This document shows positions 26,879 to 35,722 of a stretch of 64,000 bases of DNA, one piece after another. The stretch is from JBBQUP01 sp038212305 (GTDB lineage Bacteria; Bacteroidota; Bacteroidia; Bacteroidales; Marinilabiliaceae), in assembly GCA_038212305.1 (NCBI GenBank), contig JBBQUP010000001.1:37541-101540 (forward strand). Reading direction: 5' to 3'. The stretch's first letter is position 1. Each line of letters starts with the position of its first letter. The notes beneath the pieces were generated by a model. It had not been told where the DNA came from, did no database searches, and saw only the letters and a program-made list of their open reading frames with translations. The translations under genes were made by a program, and so were the position numbers.

Positions 26879-28729
26879 ATGGCAAAATATATAGTTATTG
26901 GATTATTACTTGTTTTCATCTCAAAACCACAAGCTCAGCAATGGAAAACTTTAACTATTGCCGACAACTGCGATGCCGATGTGGTTAGAAGCATGGCAGT
27001 TGGCGTGTACGATATCTCCGTTAATAAAACCTTCATCGCTTTTATTGGTGAAAATGGAAATATTTATGTGGCTTGGTGCGATCACAATAATGGAAATAAA
27101 TGGAGTAATAACCTAAAAGTAGCTGATAGTCCTTCTGAATTATCTGCAAAATATGCCTATCCGCAAATTGTACAAACGCCCGATGGAACACTCCACATTT
27201 TTTTTGCTAAACACGACACTAATTTATGGCAAATAAAATCACTCCGTCCTTCAGATGCTCGCGAATGGAAAGCCCCTGAGGAACTACACATTACTTCGAA
27301 CGAGCCTAATTATTGGAAAATGCAACCTGCTTATCCCATGCCAATTGTAGCACGAAACGGACACATTTACCTTTTTTGGCGACAAGAAATTATCGACAAC
27401 ACACGTCACATGTTATACTCCATTTCGAAAGACAATGGCAATACTTGGGAACCCGCTATTGCTGCGATCACGCCAGTTAGAGACGATAATATGAACGAAA
27501 TTTATTTGAGTCAGATTATTAGCGAACCTAAACGCGAAGGAAAACAGGAACTATTTCATTTCGTATTTATTTTAGCCGGCGGCGAAGGTCATAACGATTT
27601 TCATAAAGATATTTTGCATTGTACATTTAGTCCGCTCACCAACGAATTTTATTCTGCAAGTGGACGAAATTTGGGTAAAAATGTTGATGCTAGCGAGCTA
27701 AGCAACTATTGTGTGGTGTTAAATTCTGGAAATCCTCAACCTAATTATCCTGGTTATACAAATTACGTGGGCATAAGCGATACAGGCACTCCAATTGTGA
27801 ACTCTGAGTATCTTTGGACTGGCGAAAAATGGAAAAAATTATCAAAAACAGGTTTGGGAGTAGCCGATGGAATACCTTTTACTACTTGGCGCGATGGAAG
27901 ATTCTTAGCCTATGGTGATCGAATAGAAGTATATCAATCAACCAATTATGGAACCAGCTGGTCGTTTTACCAAAAGGCCAATCTGCCCAAAGTAAACTCA
28001 GGCCGATCGAATCGTACAATTTTAATTACACCACCAAATCATCCAAATGCTCAACTTTGGTCGAAAGAGAACGAAAGCGAAGTCTCTAATTGCATTTTAA
28101 GCGTAGCAGGCCAAATATCTGACTTAAAACCATTTAGAATACGACTTACCACTAAAACGCCAACCATTGGCGAGAGTCAATGGGCAACAATTACTGCCTA
28201 TGTGGTGGATTCTTTAGGAGCTCCTGTAAATTCATCGAATATCCCCATATCTTTCACTTGTAATAGCTTAGGAGAATTATCAGATAATACATCAACCATA
28301 AACAATGGGACAGTTACTATTCGAGTAAAGGCTTTGGTGGCCGATGGAATTATAACAATCAAAGCATCTTCATCAGTTATAAAATCAGATTTTACTGATA
28401 TTTATATTGGTGAACCTCACAACTTCCCTCCTGAATTAGAAGAAGAATCTTCGGACAATTTTATTAATCAAAACAGCATCTATATTTATCCAAATCCATT
28501 GACAAATCAATCTAACATATACTTTTCGCTCAATAATAACGCAGAAATATTTTATCAAATTCATAATGTATTGGGGAATAAAATATATGAATCAAGCGAA
28601 ATTTTTCTCGCTATTGGCGAGCAACATTTACCTTTAACACAAAATTTAAATCAAGGTATCTATAGTATTACATTATTTGCAAATAGCGAAACCCATTTAA
28701 TTAAAGCCTTAAGCCAAACACAAAACTAA
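26879..28729 (+). CDS. Secreted BNR-propeller protein (BNR_4-like) with Ig-like and T9SS sorting domains
   Basis: A 616-residue precursor with a signal peptide (1-20, cleavage near AQA/QQ). Residues about 25-410 show repeated Asp-box-like strands (SKDNGNTW, STNYGTSW) and HIFFAKHD and GGEGHNDFHKD motifs. These resemble the BNR_4 seven-bladed propellers that include ulvan and other polysaccharide lyases. An invasin/Big-like Ig domain (about 425-520) follows, then a C-terminal T9SS type A sorting domain with IYIYPNPLTNQSNI. It is therefore probably exported across the outer membrane and anchored or released. It could trim the EPS made by this locus. It is strikingly similar in length and layout to the gene at 61901. 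Confidence 0.78.
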   Translation: MAKYIVIGLLLVFISKPQAQQWKTLTIADNCDADVVRSMAVGVYDISVNKTFIAFIGENGNIYVAWCDHNNGNKWSNNLKVADSPSELSAKYAYPQIVQTPDGTLHIFFAKHDTNLWQIKSLRPSDAREWKAPEELHITSNEPNYWKMQPAYPMPIVARNGHIYLFWRQEIIDNTRHMLYSISKDNGNTWEPAIAAITPVRDDNMNEIYLSQIISEPKREGKQELFHFVFILAGGEGHNDFHKDILHCTFSPLTNEFYSASGRNLGKNVDASELSNYCVVLNSGNPQPNYPGYTNYVGISDTGTPIVNSEYLWTGEKWKKLSKTGLGVADGIPFTTWRDGRFLAYGDRIEVYQSTNYGTSWSFYQKANLPKVNSGRSNRTILITPPNHPNAQLWSKENESEVSNCILSVAGQISDLKPFRIRLTTKTPTIGESQWATITAYVVDSLGAPVNSSNIPISFTCNSLGELSDNTSTINNGTVTIRVKALVADGIITIKASSSVIKSDFTDIYIGEPHNFPPELEEESSDNFINQNSIYIYPNPLTNQSNIYFSLNNNAEIFYQIHNVLGNKIYESSEIFLAIGEQHLPLTQNLNQGIYSITLFANSETHLIKALSQTQN

Positions 28730-28783
28730 CACTCCAACCATCTACCCATCAACATCTTAAACAAATAATTCATTTTTAATTTT

Positions 28784-30367
28784 ATGACTAAAAGCAAATC
28801 AAACGCACATATCTTAATAAAAAATACTGGTTGGGTATATTTTGGCAAGTTAGTTTCACAAGTTTTAGGTTTAATTGCATCTATTTTGGTTATTCGAAAA
28901 TTAGATGTTGATGTATATGGAACTTTCAGCTTTTTATTAGGATTATTTAGTGTTTTTCAGCTCTTTATTTTAAGTCCGGTAAAGGATTTGCTAAACAGAT
29001 TCATCCCCGAACTGTCGATGAACAATCACATGAATGCGCTAAAACGGTTAGCCATTTATAGTACCATTATTTCTATAATTCTAACCGGATTAATGCTAGC
29101 ATGCTTTGCTATTTTTCAAGGACCTATAGCCAAATTCTTCAATATCAACCAGTTTGATTTACATTTTAATGCTTTCATGTGGTATGTTATTACATTTGGC
29201 ATCAAATCAATGATCGAGGTAATTTTCACCTCTCTGCTATTACATAAGCACTCCTCGACTTATAACATTTTCTCTTATCTGGCCAGAGCCATTCTCTATT
29301 TCGCCTTTTTACCTCTTTTAGATGTTAACTTATTGCTAAATATCGAATCCATTGTATCTGTGGTATTTATAATTTTTGCTGTAATCTTGATTATTCGAAA
29401 ATATAAAACAATTACCAACTTAAAAGATACTCCATACGATGGGCCACCTTTAACAAAACGAGTTTTGCGTTATGGTAGTCTGTCGATGATGAATGAATTG
29501 GGCGCAGGAGTAGTTGGCAAAACATCGGACTATTACATTATCTCGGCCATGTCGAATGCTTACAATGTTGGTTTGTATGGATTTGCATTGAAAATATATG
29601 ACATGTTCTACAAAGTTTTGCCGGTTCGTGAATTCGAAACGGTACTTCGTCCGCTGTTCTTTAAAAAATTTACGGGTGAAAACGAAGGCATGGGATTGAA
29701 TCAGATGTATAACTTTATTATTAAAATACTGCTGCCCATATTTTTAGCACCATTTGTTTACTTTGTAGTTTTTGGACTACCAGTTATTAACATTGTATTC
29801 GACCCAAAATATGCTGATGCTTATGTCATTACTTGCATAAGCTTACTCACAAATGTAATTGCTGGAGTATTTTACCCTCTACCTTTTGTAATCCAATTAA
29901 AAGAGCGTGTTGAAATTAGCTTAATCAGCAAAGTCGTTGTAATTTTCAGTCTGGGAGCAGGCATTTTATTTATGAAATGGTACGGTATTGTTGGTGTTGC
30001 CATAGCCACCATGCTGGGAGGCTTACTCAAAAACCTATTAATGTGGTATATGGCGCGAAACTTAGAAGACATTTCAATTCACCGTGCTGTATATAGTAAA
30101 ACAATAATATTTTCGGCTATACTTTTTGCAATCTTTCTGCCTTTTAGCTCATATTACAACTCGTTAACAGGTTTACTTATTGGCTCTTTAATTTTCACAA
30201 TTACCTATGCTGGTTTTATTATAATTGTTAATCCTTTTAACAAAAACGATTACGAAGTATTAGATAAACTCCTTCATACACATCCCAAAATATCTAAACT
30301 GGTATTAAAAATAGAAAGCGTTACCAGTAAATTAGTAACGCTTCGTAAAAGGATTTATAAATTGTAA
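28784..30367 (+). CDS. Wzx-type oligosaccharide flippase
   Basis: A 527-residue polytopic protein of the polysaccharide-specific MATE-like transport family. It starts ILIKNTGWVYFGKLVSQVLGLIASILVIRKL, the usual N-terminal helix pair, and has 12-14 hydrophobic segments overall. The central stretch VLRYGSLSMMNELG and YYIISAMSNAYNVGLYGFA are typical of Wzx. It would flip undecaprenyl-linked repeat units to the periplasm for the polymerase encoded at 14209. It is the last plus-strand gene of the EPS locus and converges on the FkbM gene with 15 bp between them. Confidence 0.88.
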   Translation: MTKSKSNAHILIKNTGWVYFGKLVSQVLGLIASILVIRKLDVDVYGTFSFLLGLFSVFQLFILSPVKDLLNRFIPELSMNNHMNALKRLAIYSTIISIILTGLMLACFAIFQGPIAKFFNINQFDLHFNAFMWYVITFGIKSMIEVIFTSLLLHKHSSTYNIFSYLARAILYFAFLPLLDVNLLLNIESIVSVVFIIFAVILIIRKYKTITNLKDTPYDGPPLTKRVLRYGSLSMMNELGAGVVGKTSDYYIISAMSNAYNVGLYGFALKIYDMFYKVLPVREFETVLRPLFFKKFTGENEGMGLNQMYNFIIKILLPIFLAPFVYFVVFGLPVINIVFDPKYADAYVITCISLLTNVIAGVFYPLPFVIQLKERVEISLISKVVVIFSLGAGILFMKWYGIVGVAIATMLGGLLKNLLMWYMARNLEDISIHRAVYSKTIIFSAILFAIFLPFSSYYNSLTGLLIGSLIFTITYAGFIIIVNPFNKNDYEVLDKLLHTHPKISKLVLKIESVTSKLVTLRKRIYKL

Positions 30368-30382
30368 AATGCTTATGGTAAA

Positions 30383-31153
30383 TTACCCTTGCAATTGAAA
30401 TATTGAAGTGAGTCGAGTTTTTGCTACCATTTTATAATTATATGTTTTAAGATAATTGCAAGTATCATTTGTGAGAATTTCATCCAAATTCATTCGATCT
30501 TCAATTAAAATATACTCTGGTTTATATTTATTCCAATCATTCGATTTAAGAATCTCTAAATCCAAACCTTCTACATCAATATTAAAAAAATCTATCTTCT
30601 GATTTTGGGGTAAATATTTATCGAGCACCTCCGACAGAGGAAACGTCTCAATTTCTCTCCGATCAATAATATTATATGATGAATTAGCATCCCGATCTAT
30701 TGAAAACTCAGCATCAAAACCATTTAAAGCAGGTTCATCAAACATAAAAAAAATCAATTTTTGATGTTTCCCCGAAATGCCAATATTCAAATTTATGTCC
30801 TTTCGCCTACTCCTTTTAAAGCTAATAAACTGATTAGGTGTTGGTTCTATATTAATTCCTCTCCATCCTTTTTTATAAAAAATAGCAGTATTCGAAAATC
30901 GATAGGGATGATGTGCTCCAATATCAACATAAAAGCCCTTTTTATTTTTTTGGGAAATATAAAAAGAGTCTAATACCACATCTTCTCCATCAATTGAATA
31001 AGAATTTTTAACATAAAAAAAGCGTGGAATCAAACCATTAAGTAGTTTAACTCCAATTCTTTTAATCGATTTTAGCATGTTTTTAACGTTAGTTAATACA
31101 GTTTTTTGAATTAATAAAACAACACCATGGTAGCCTAACAATCTATTCACCAT
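30383..31153 (-). CDS. FkbM family methyltransferase
   Basis: A protein of about 256 residues from the ATG at 31153. An internal ATG at 31078 is an equally plausible start and would remove 25 residues. SAM-binding motif I is GFYVDIGAHHPYRFSNTAIF, followed by GWRGINIEPTP (acidic ribose-binding Glu) and IDFFNIDVEGLDLEILKS, the classic FkbM pattern. FkbM enzymes O-methylate sugars or small molecules and are common at the edge of surface-glycan loci. It is on the opposite strand to the EPS operon and separated from the next methyltransferase by a hairpin-containing gap. Confidence 0.85.
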   Translation of the reverse strand: MVNRLLGYHGVVLLIQKTVLTNVKNMLKSIKRIGVKLLNGLIPRFFYVKNSYSIDGEDVVLDSFYISQKNKKGFYVDIGAHHPYRFSNTAIFYKKGWRGINIEPTPNQFISFKRSRRKDINLNIGISGKHQKLIFFMFDEPALNGFDAEFSIDRDANSSYNIIDRREIETFPLSEVLDKYLPQNQKIDFFNIDVEGLDLEILKSNDWNKYKPEYILIEDRMNLDEILTNDTCNYLKTYNYKMVAKTRLTSIFQLQG

Positions 31154-31236
31154 CACTCAAATTAAGACCAACGATTATAAAGAATTAATTAAACTGTTAC
31201 ATACTTATCCTAAATATTCAAACTGATTTTAAGAAT

Positions 31237-31270
31237 CCATAGAGTTAACAACAATATGATAACTCTATGG
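31237..31270 (-). terminator. Hairpin downstream of the second methyltransferase gene
   Basis: CCATAGAGTTA (31237-31247) and TAACTCTATGG (31260-31270) form a perfect 11-bp stem with a 12-nt loop. On the minus strand it lies about 50 nt after the stop of the class I methyltransferase gene and before the FkbM gene. The following sequence (ATTCTTAAAAT on the minus strand) has only a weak T tract, so it may be a weak terminator or an attenuator. Confidence 0.5.
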
Positions 31271-31321
31271 GAAGGTATGTTTACAAACATTGAATTTATT
31301 AATATTATTATTACCTAAAAA

Positions 31322-31996
31322 TCACTTTATACAGTCGACAACAATTGATAATGGCAAATTAGTATTTAAATATCGAATATCATGATCAGGTGTCCGTTTT
31401 ACGAATCCAATTTTATAATCAATCTCATTAACTATCCCATCGCCTAATTCGTTATAAAAATGATAAAACTGATAATTCGAAAAATTAGAATTATCAATCA
31501 AGGCTTTAACAGATTCATAAACTGGAAACCACAAATGCCCCCCATTTTTTATCTGTCCATTCTCGTATACACCTCCACCACCTGCATCAAAAACAATATT
31601 TCCATTCTCATCCTTCACCGAGCGATTATACAACATTTCGTTTCTATAATCAGGCAATGAAAGTCGAAATATGCCACCAGGTTTTAAAACCCTATAAATC
31701 TCATTAAACACTCCAACGAGCTTTTCGTAGTCTATATGCTCAAATACATCTTCTGACTGAAATGAATCAACACTATTATCAGATACTTGAAATGGTTGAA
31801 TAACATTGTGTTTAATATGATTGTAATTAGATTGGTGCAACGACAAACCTATCTTTTGTTTATACTCCTTATTGTAAGGAACATCTCCAGCATATAAATG
31901 AATAGACTCTGCTTTAGACAGTTGATCAAAGGACATTTTCTTATAACATAAATAGGGTTTAATCCTATAAATCAAACTTCTAATATTTATCATCAT
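31322..31996 (-). CDS. Class I SAM-dependent methyltransferase
   Basis: A 224-residue methyltransferase_11-type protein. The usual glycine-rich motif I is replaced by SIHLYAGDVPYN. Later motifs are clear: DNSVDSFQSEDVFEHI (motif II/III), then EIYRVLKPGGIFRLSLPDY (motif post-III). Proteins of this shape occur in LPS and EPS clusters as sugar or lipid methyltransferases. The degenerate motif I makes SAM binding slightly less certain. It lies upstream of, and co-directional with, the FkbM gene. Confidence 0.75.
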   Translation of the reverse strand: MMINIRSLIYRIKPYLCYKKMSFDQLSKAESIHLYAGDVPYNKEYKQKIGLSLHQSNYNHIKHNVIQPFQVSDNSVDSFQSEDVFEHIDYEKLVGVFNEIYRVLKPGGIFRLSLPDYRNEMLYNRSVKDENGNIVFDAGGGGVYENGQIKNGGHLWFPVYESVKALIDNSNFSNYQFYHFYNELGDGIVNEIDYKIGFVKRTPDHDIRYLNTNLPLSIVVDCIK

Positions 31997-32047
31997 TCAA
32001 CCTTATTATTGTTTATATCTCAAATAAAATTTAACACAATTTATTAC

Positions 32048-33013
32048 CTAAAATATCACCATCGTAGCCCCGTATCCATACTCTTTAAATGAAGCATCCT
32101 GATAATAAATAGATTTGTATTTTTGCTTGAGAATTTTTATCACTTCTTGCTTTAAAACTCCATTACCAACTCCATGAATAAATACAACTCGAGTACCTTT
32201 TTTGCCAATATTCTGAGTCATTACTTCTTCGAAACGAGCTATCTGAACCTGTAACATTTCGTGATTCGAAAGCTTATCGTAACTATCTAAAATGTTATGA
32301 ATATGCAAATCAATCTCTAGCGGCTCATTTTTACCCGTTTTTTTAACATTCGAAGTATTCACAATAGCTGGCTTAGCAACAATCTGGTCTTTTAAAAATA
32401 TCTCTTTAGGTTGAATTGAATTTGTCCAAATATTTATTTTAAAAATAGAAAAATCAAAACCATCCGTTTTAATAAAATTATCGGCTTTTAAAAACGATGC
32501 AGGTTTATATACCAAAGGAGCATCAATCAATGGCATCGGCTCATATCGCTCATCTCGGTTAAAAAATATGGCTTGAATTTGAAACTTATATTCATCGATT
32601 TGTTGAATCGAATATTGACCTAAATCCACCTTCTGCTGCTTTTTTACCTCACCCGACAATAAATATTGATTGGTTTGCGATTGAACTCGCAGAAAAACAA
32701 AATTCGCATCAAAAACCGTTTGATTGACTAACCAAAACTGAAACAATGGACGTTTTAGTTTGCTTTCTAAATTTTCAACAGCTATAAATAAATGCTGATT
32801 AGCTTGTTTTGCCGAAGGAACTAAAGTTTGTGTTTTCGAAGTGGGATGCGACGAGGCTGCTTTTTCAACTAAAACACATTCGGTATTTATTGTAGGTATT
32901 TGAAAACCATCCTCATCCTCAACATAAAGAATTTTGCCATCAACTCGTTTAACAATTCCACCGCCAATATCATTTAAAAACCTTACTTTATCGCCAATAT
33001 TAACCTGTTGCAT
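32048..33013 (-). CDS. DUF2027 protein with C-terminal Smr domain
   Basis: A 321-residue protein. The N-terminus QVNIGDKVRFLNDIGGGIVKRVDG is a small beta-barrel typical of Bacteroidota DUF2027 proteins and of MutS2-associated regions. A Ser/Thr/Gln-rich linker (about 54-70) and a beta-rich middle domain follow. The C-terminal Smr domain has IDLHIHNI and VVFIHGVGNGVLKQEV (HGxGxGxL variant, with N in place of the third glycine-type position). Smr domains nick nucleic acid. The protein is probably cytoplasmic and monocistronic. The cellular role is unknown. Confidence 0.85.
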   Translation of the reverse strand: MQQVNIGDKVRFLNDIGGGIVKRVDGKILYVEDEDGFQIPTINTECVLVEKAASSHPTSKTQTLVPSAKQANQHLFIAVENLESKLKRPLFQFWLVNQTVFDANFVFLRVQSQTNQYLLSGEVKKQQKVDLGQYSIQQIDEYKFQIQAIFFNRDERYEPMPLIDAPLVYKPASFLKADNFIKTDGFDFSIFKINIWTNSIQPKEIFLKDQIVAKPAIVNTSNVKKTGKNEPLEIDLHIHNILDSYDKLSNHEMLQVQIARFEEVMTQNIGKKGTRVVFIHGVGNGVLKQEVIKILKQKYKSIYYQDASFKEYGYGATMVIF

Positions 33014-33172
33014 ATTCTTAGTAATTCATTTTCATCAAAATATGTTTTAATCTATAAAAATAGTTAACTATTTTTGTCCAAAATTAATTAATAAATAATA
33101 ACTCATACTATTAAGTAATTGAATTCAATTCAAACTGCATTTATATTATTAATATAATCCCCATCTTGATCT

Positions 33173-34089
33173 ATGAAAAATGTAATTACTCTCGCCATTT
33201 CACTAATAATAATGTTAAATTCAATAGCTGTAGCAACTAATCCAGTCGCTTATTACCCATTTAATGGCAATGCGAATGATGAAAGTGGAAATGGCAATCA
33301 TGGAGTTGCATATCAAGCAGCATTAACAACAGATAGATTTGGGAATGCAAATAGTGCTTATTTATTTGATGGAATAAATGATGTAATTAGCATTGCTAAT
33401 TCAACAGTACTAAATTATGACAATGAGTTATCCTTTTCGGTTTGGGTTAAACCATTAGCATTTCCATCGAGTGGCAACACCATGGTTTTAGGCAAATCTA
33501 ACTACTCCTCAAACACCAACTATCTACTTAGGGTTCAAGCCAATGGCGTCATTCAATTCGAGTACAAAACTTTTGCAAACACAACCAATAACCCATTGAT
33601 TTTAAATCAATGGAATCATGTAGTTTTTACATCAAACTCTATAAATGAAAAGCTAGTTTACATCAACAATGTTATAGCGACTACCACAAGTGCTTATAGT
33701 CCATACGGCATAGTTTCGGACCCACTAACTATAGGTGCTGCATCATATGGCAACGAATATTTTAACGGATGTATCGATGATATTCTACTCTACAATTCAG
33801 TATTAACGCCATCTGAAGTTGCATCCATTTTTAACAATACTCCTACAAGTGTTGACTCAAAATTCTTAAATTCAGCAAAAATAGCCGTTTCAAACAATAT
33901 AGTGCTATTAAATCAACCTCTTAGCGAGATAACGCAAATTTCGGTCTATAATATTGCTGGGAATCGGGTTTATGAAACATCAATTATCAAATCCAGCATT
34001 GATTTGATTTACTTCCAAATGGTATTTACATCTTAAACTTCGAAATGACAGACGGTCTATTATTAACAAAAAAAATAGTTCTCAAATAA
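33173..34089 (+). pseudogene. Secreted LamG-domain protein with frameshifted T9SS sorting domain
   Basis: The annotated frame gives 287 residues (stop at 34034-34036). It has a signal peptide (1-22) and a LamG/concanavalin-like domain opening VAYYPFNGNANDESGNGNHG and closing NGCIDDILLYNSVLTPSEV. The start of a T9SS sorting domain follows (ISVYNIAGNRVYE). The sorting domain then breaks off. One frame over, from 34012, the DNA reads LPNGIYILNF, then EMTDGLLLTKKIVLK and a stop at 34087-34089, exactly the missing end. One base appears lost within 34001-34012. It may be a real mutation, a phase-variable tract or a sequencing error. Confidence 0.75.
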
Positions 34090-34219
34090 TAACTATACTT
34101 ACAAAGCTGTTTTCGGTTGAGAGAAATTACATTTCCTAAACACCACAACCAACTTAACAATGCATTAAAAATTAATCAGTTATGAAAAAAATTTATCTTA
34201 AATAATCGTTTCTCCAGTA

Positions 34220-35422
34220 ATGGCACTCCCCAAAATTCCCATCTCATTATTCAACTATAACTTACCTGATGAAAAAATTGCTAAATATCCTTTAGCAAAT
34301 AGAGATGAGTCGAAACTCCTGATCTACAACCATGGAACTATCTCTGAATCAATATTTAACAACATTGCTAATCTGATTCCAACTGATTCGATATTGTATT
34401 TTAACAACACCAAAGTAATTCAAGCTCGTTTGCAATTTAAAAAATCAACTGGTGCACTAATTGAGATTTTTTGCTTAGAACCCACTGAAAATAGAGATTA
34501 TCAACAAGTTTTTGCCGAAACAGAAAAAACATCATGGAAATGCATTGTTGGCAATTCGAAAAAATGGAAAGATGGCGAATTGGAAATGAATATTGAAATC
34601 GATAAACAACTCATTATTCTAAAAGCCTCGCGTAAAGCGTTAAAAACTGATACCTCAATAATTGAGTTTACATGGAATAACAACTCATATAGTTTTGGTG
34701 AAATTATCGAAACCATAGGAAAAACACCAATTCCACCCTATTTAAACAGACCATCGGAACAAATCGATACTCATCGATATCAAACTGTTTACTCACAACA
34801 TAAAGGAAGCGTTGCTGCTCCTACAGCCGGACTACATTTTACCCCGGAAATACTTCAAGCATTAAACCAAAAAAATATCCAAACTCGTTACATAACTTTG
34901 CATGTGGGTGCCGGTACATTTAAACCAGTTAAATCCGAAACAATTGACCAGCACGAAATGCACGACGAGCTTTTCAGCATTAGCGTTGATGAAATTAAGT
35001 ACTTATCTGAATTAGATAGTAAGCTAATTGCTGTTGGCACCACAACGGTACGAACGCTCGAAAGTTTATATTGGCTTGGAGTTAAAATTTCATTGGGACA
35101 ATCACCTAACAAACTTAATCAAACTGAGGCTTATGAATTGCCACAAAAAATAATGTTGAAAGAGGCTTTGGTTGAGATCATCAACTACCTCACTAAAAAT
35201 AACGTAACTCAATTAGTTGCACAAACTAGTATTATGATTGCTCCTGGCTACCAATTTAAAATCGTAAAAGGATTAGTCACCAATTTTCACCAACCTCAAA
35301 GCACACTATTATTGCTAATATCAGCTTTAATTGGCGATAAATGGAAGGATGTTTACGATTATGCACTCAACAATCAATTTCGATTTTTAAGTTACGGCGA
35401 TAGCTCTTTATTGCTTCCCTAA
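34220..35422 (+). CDS. queA: S-adenosylmethionine:tRNA ribosyltransferase-isomerase QueA
   Basis: Converts preQ1 in the tRNA anticodon to epoxyqueuosine using the ribosyl group of SAM. The 400-residue protein carries FNYNLPDEKIAKYPL near the N-terminus, then YFNNTKVIQARL. The signature YQTVYSQHKGSVAAPTAGLHFT and the HVGAGTFKPVK strand follow. The length is typical for Bacteroidota, slightly above the 340-360 of enterics. It is convergent with the small [2Fe-2S] gene, with a 15-bp overlap of the 3' ends. Some Bacteroidota carry divergent QueA-like paralogues, so function is very likely but not certain. Confidence 0.88.
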   Translation: MALPKIPISLFNYNLPDEKIAKYPLANRDESKLLIYNHGTISESIFNNIANLIPTDSILYFNNTKVIQARLQFKKSTGALIEIFCLEPTENRDYQQVFAETEKTSWKCIVGNSKKWKDGELEMNIEIDKQLIILKASRKALKTDTSIIEFTWNNNSYSFGEIIETIGKTPIPPYLNRPSEQIDTHRYQTVYSQHKGSVAAPTAGLHFTPEILQALNQKNIQTRYITLHVGAGTFKPVKSETIDQHEMHDELFSISVDEIKYLSELDSKLIAVGTTTVRTLESLYWLGVKISLGQSPNKLNQTEAYELPQKIMLKEALVEIINYLTKNNVTQLVAQTSIMIAPGYQFKIVKGLVTNFHQPQSTLLLLISALIGDKWKDVYDYALNNQFRFLSYGDSSLLLP

Positions 35423-35626
35423 CTTCTTATTTTGTTCGGCTCGTAATCGCAGTTCTTCTTCTAAGATGGCATCAATTGCACCGACACAAGAACCACACAC
35501 AGTTGCTGCATCTGTCTCATCTTGAATTTGTTGAAACGAAACCAATTGCTTCCTGCGAATAACGTCAACAATATCCTCGCGGGATAATTGCATGTGTCGA
35601 CAAATGAAATTATCATTAAATGGCAT
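35408..35626 (-). CDS. Small BFD-like [2Fe-2S]-binding protein with C-x-H...C-x-x-C ligand set
   Basis: A 72-residue protein resembling the bacterioferritin-associated ferredoxin (Fer2_BFD) helix-turn-helix. It has an EDIVDVIRRKQLVSFQQIQ helix pair and a TVCGSCVGAI C-terminal ligand pair (Cys44, Cys47). The N-terminal pair is C-R-H (Cys9, His11) instead of the usual CxC. Either it binds a 3Cys/1His cluster or it has lost one ligand. The charged Glu/Arg-rich tail overlaps the end of queA on the other strand. In the BFD family such domains donate electrons or bind iron-storage proteins. No ferritin gene is in the window. Confidence 0.7.
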   Translation of the reverse strand: MPFNDNFICRHMQLSREDIVDVIRRKQLVSFQQIQDETDAATVCGSCVGAIDAILEEELRLRAEQNKKLGKQ

Positions 35627-35722
35627 AACTTAAGTACTTCATAGTAAATAATGTTGTGTTTTCGTTAGCTAATTGATTCATAAACAGCAAAAACGAAAAT
35701 AATAAATAGGTCTGAGACTTTA

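Noticed and set aside
30316..30343. 9-bp inverted repeat AAGCGTTAC/GTAACGCTT in the last codons of wzx, as a terminator
   Set aside because: It is inside the coding region and not followed by a T tract; probably chance or a minor mRNA hairpin.
33069..33086. Back-to-back TATTTTTG and CAAAATTA boxes between the DUF2027 and LamG genes as divergent promoters
   Set aside because: Both fit the -7 pattern, but neither has a -33 element at a proper distance, and the region is so AT-rich that chance matches are likely.
34183..34206. Tiny ORF ATGAAAAAAATTTATCTTAAATAA before queA
   Set aside because: Seven codons, with no leader-peptide-like features or attenuator structure.
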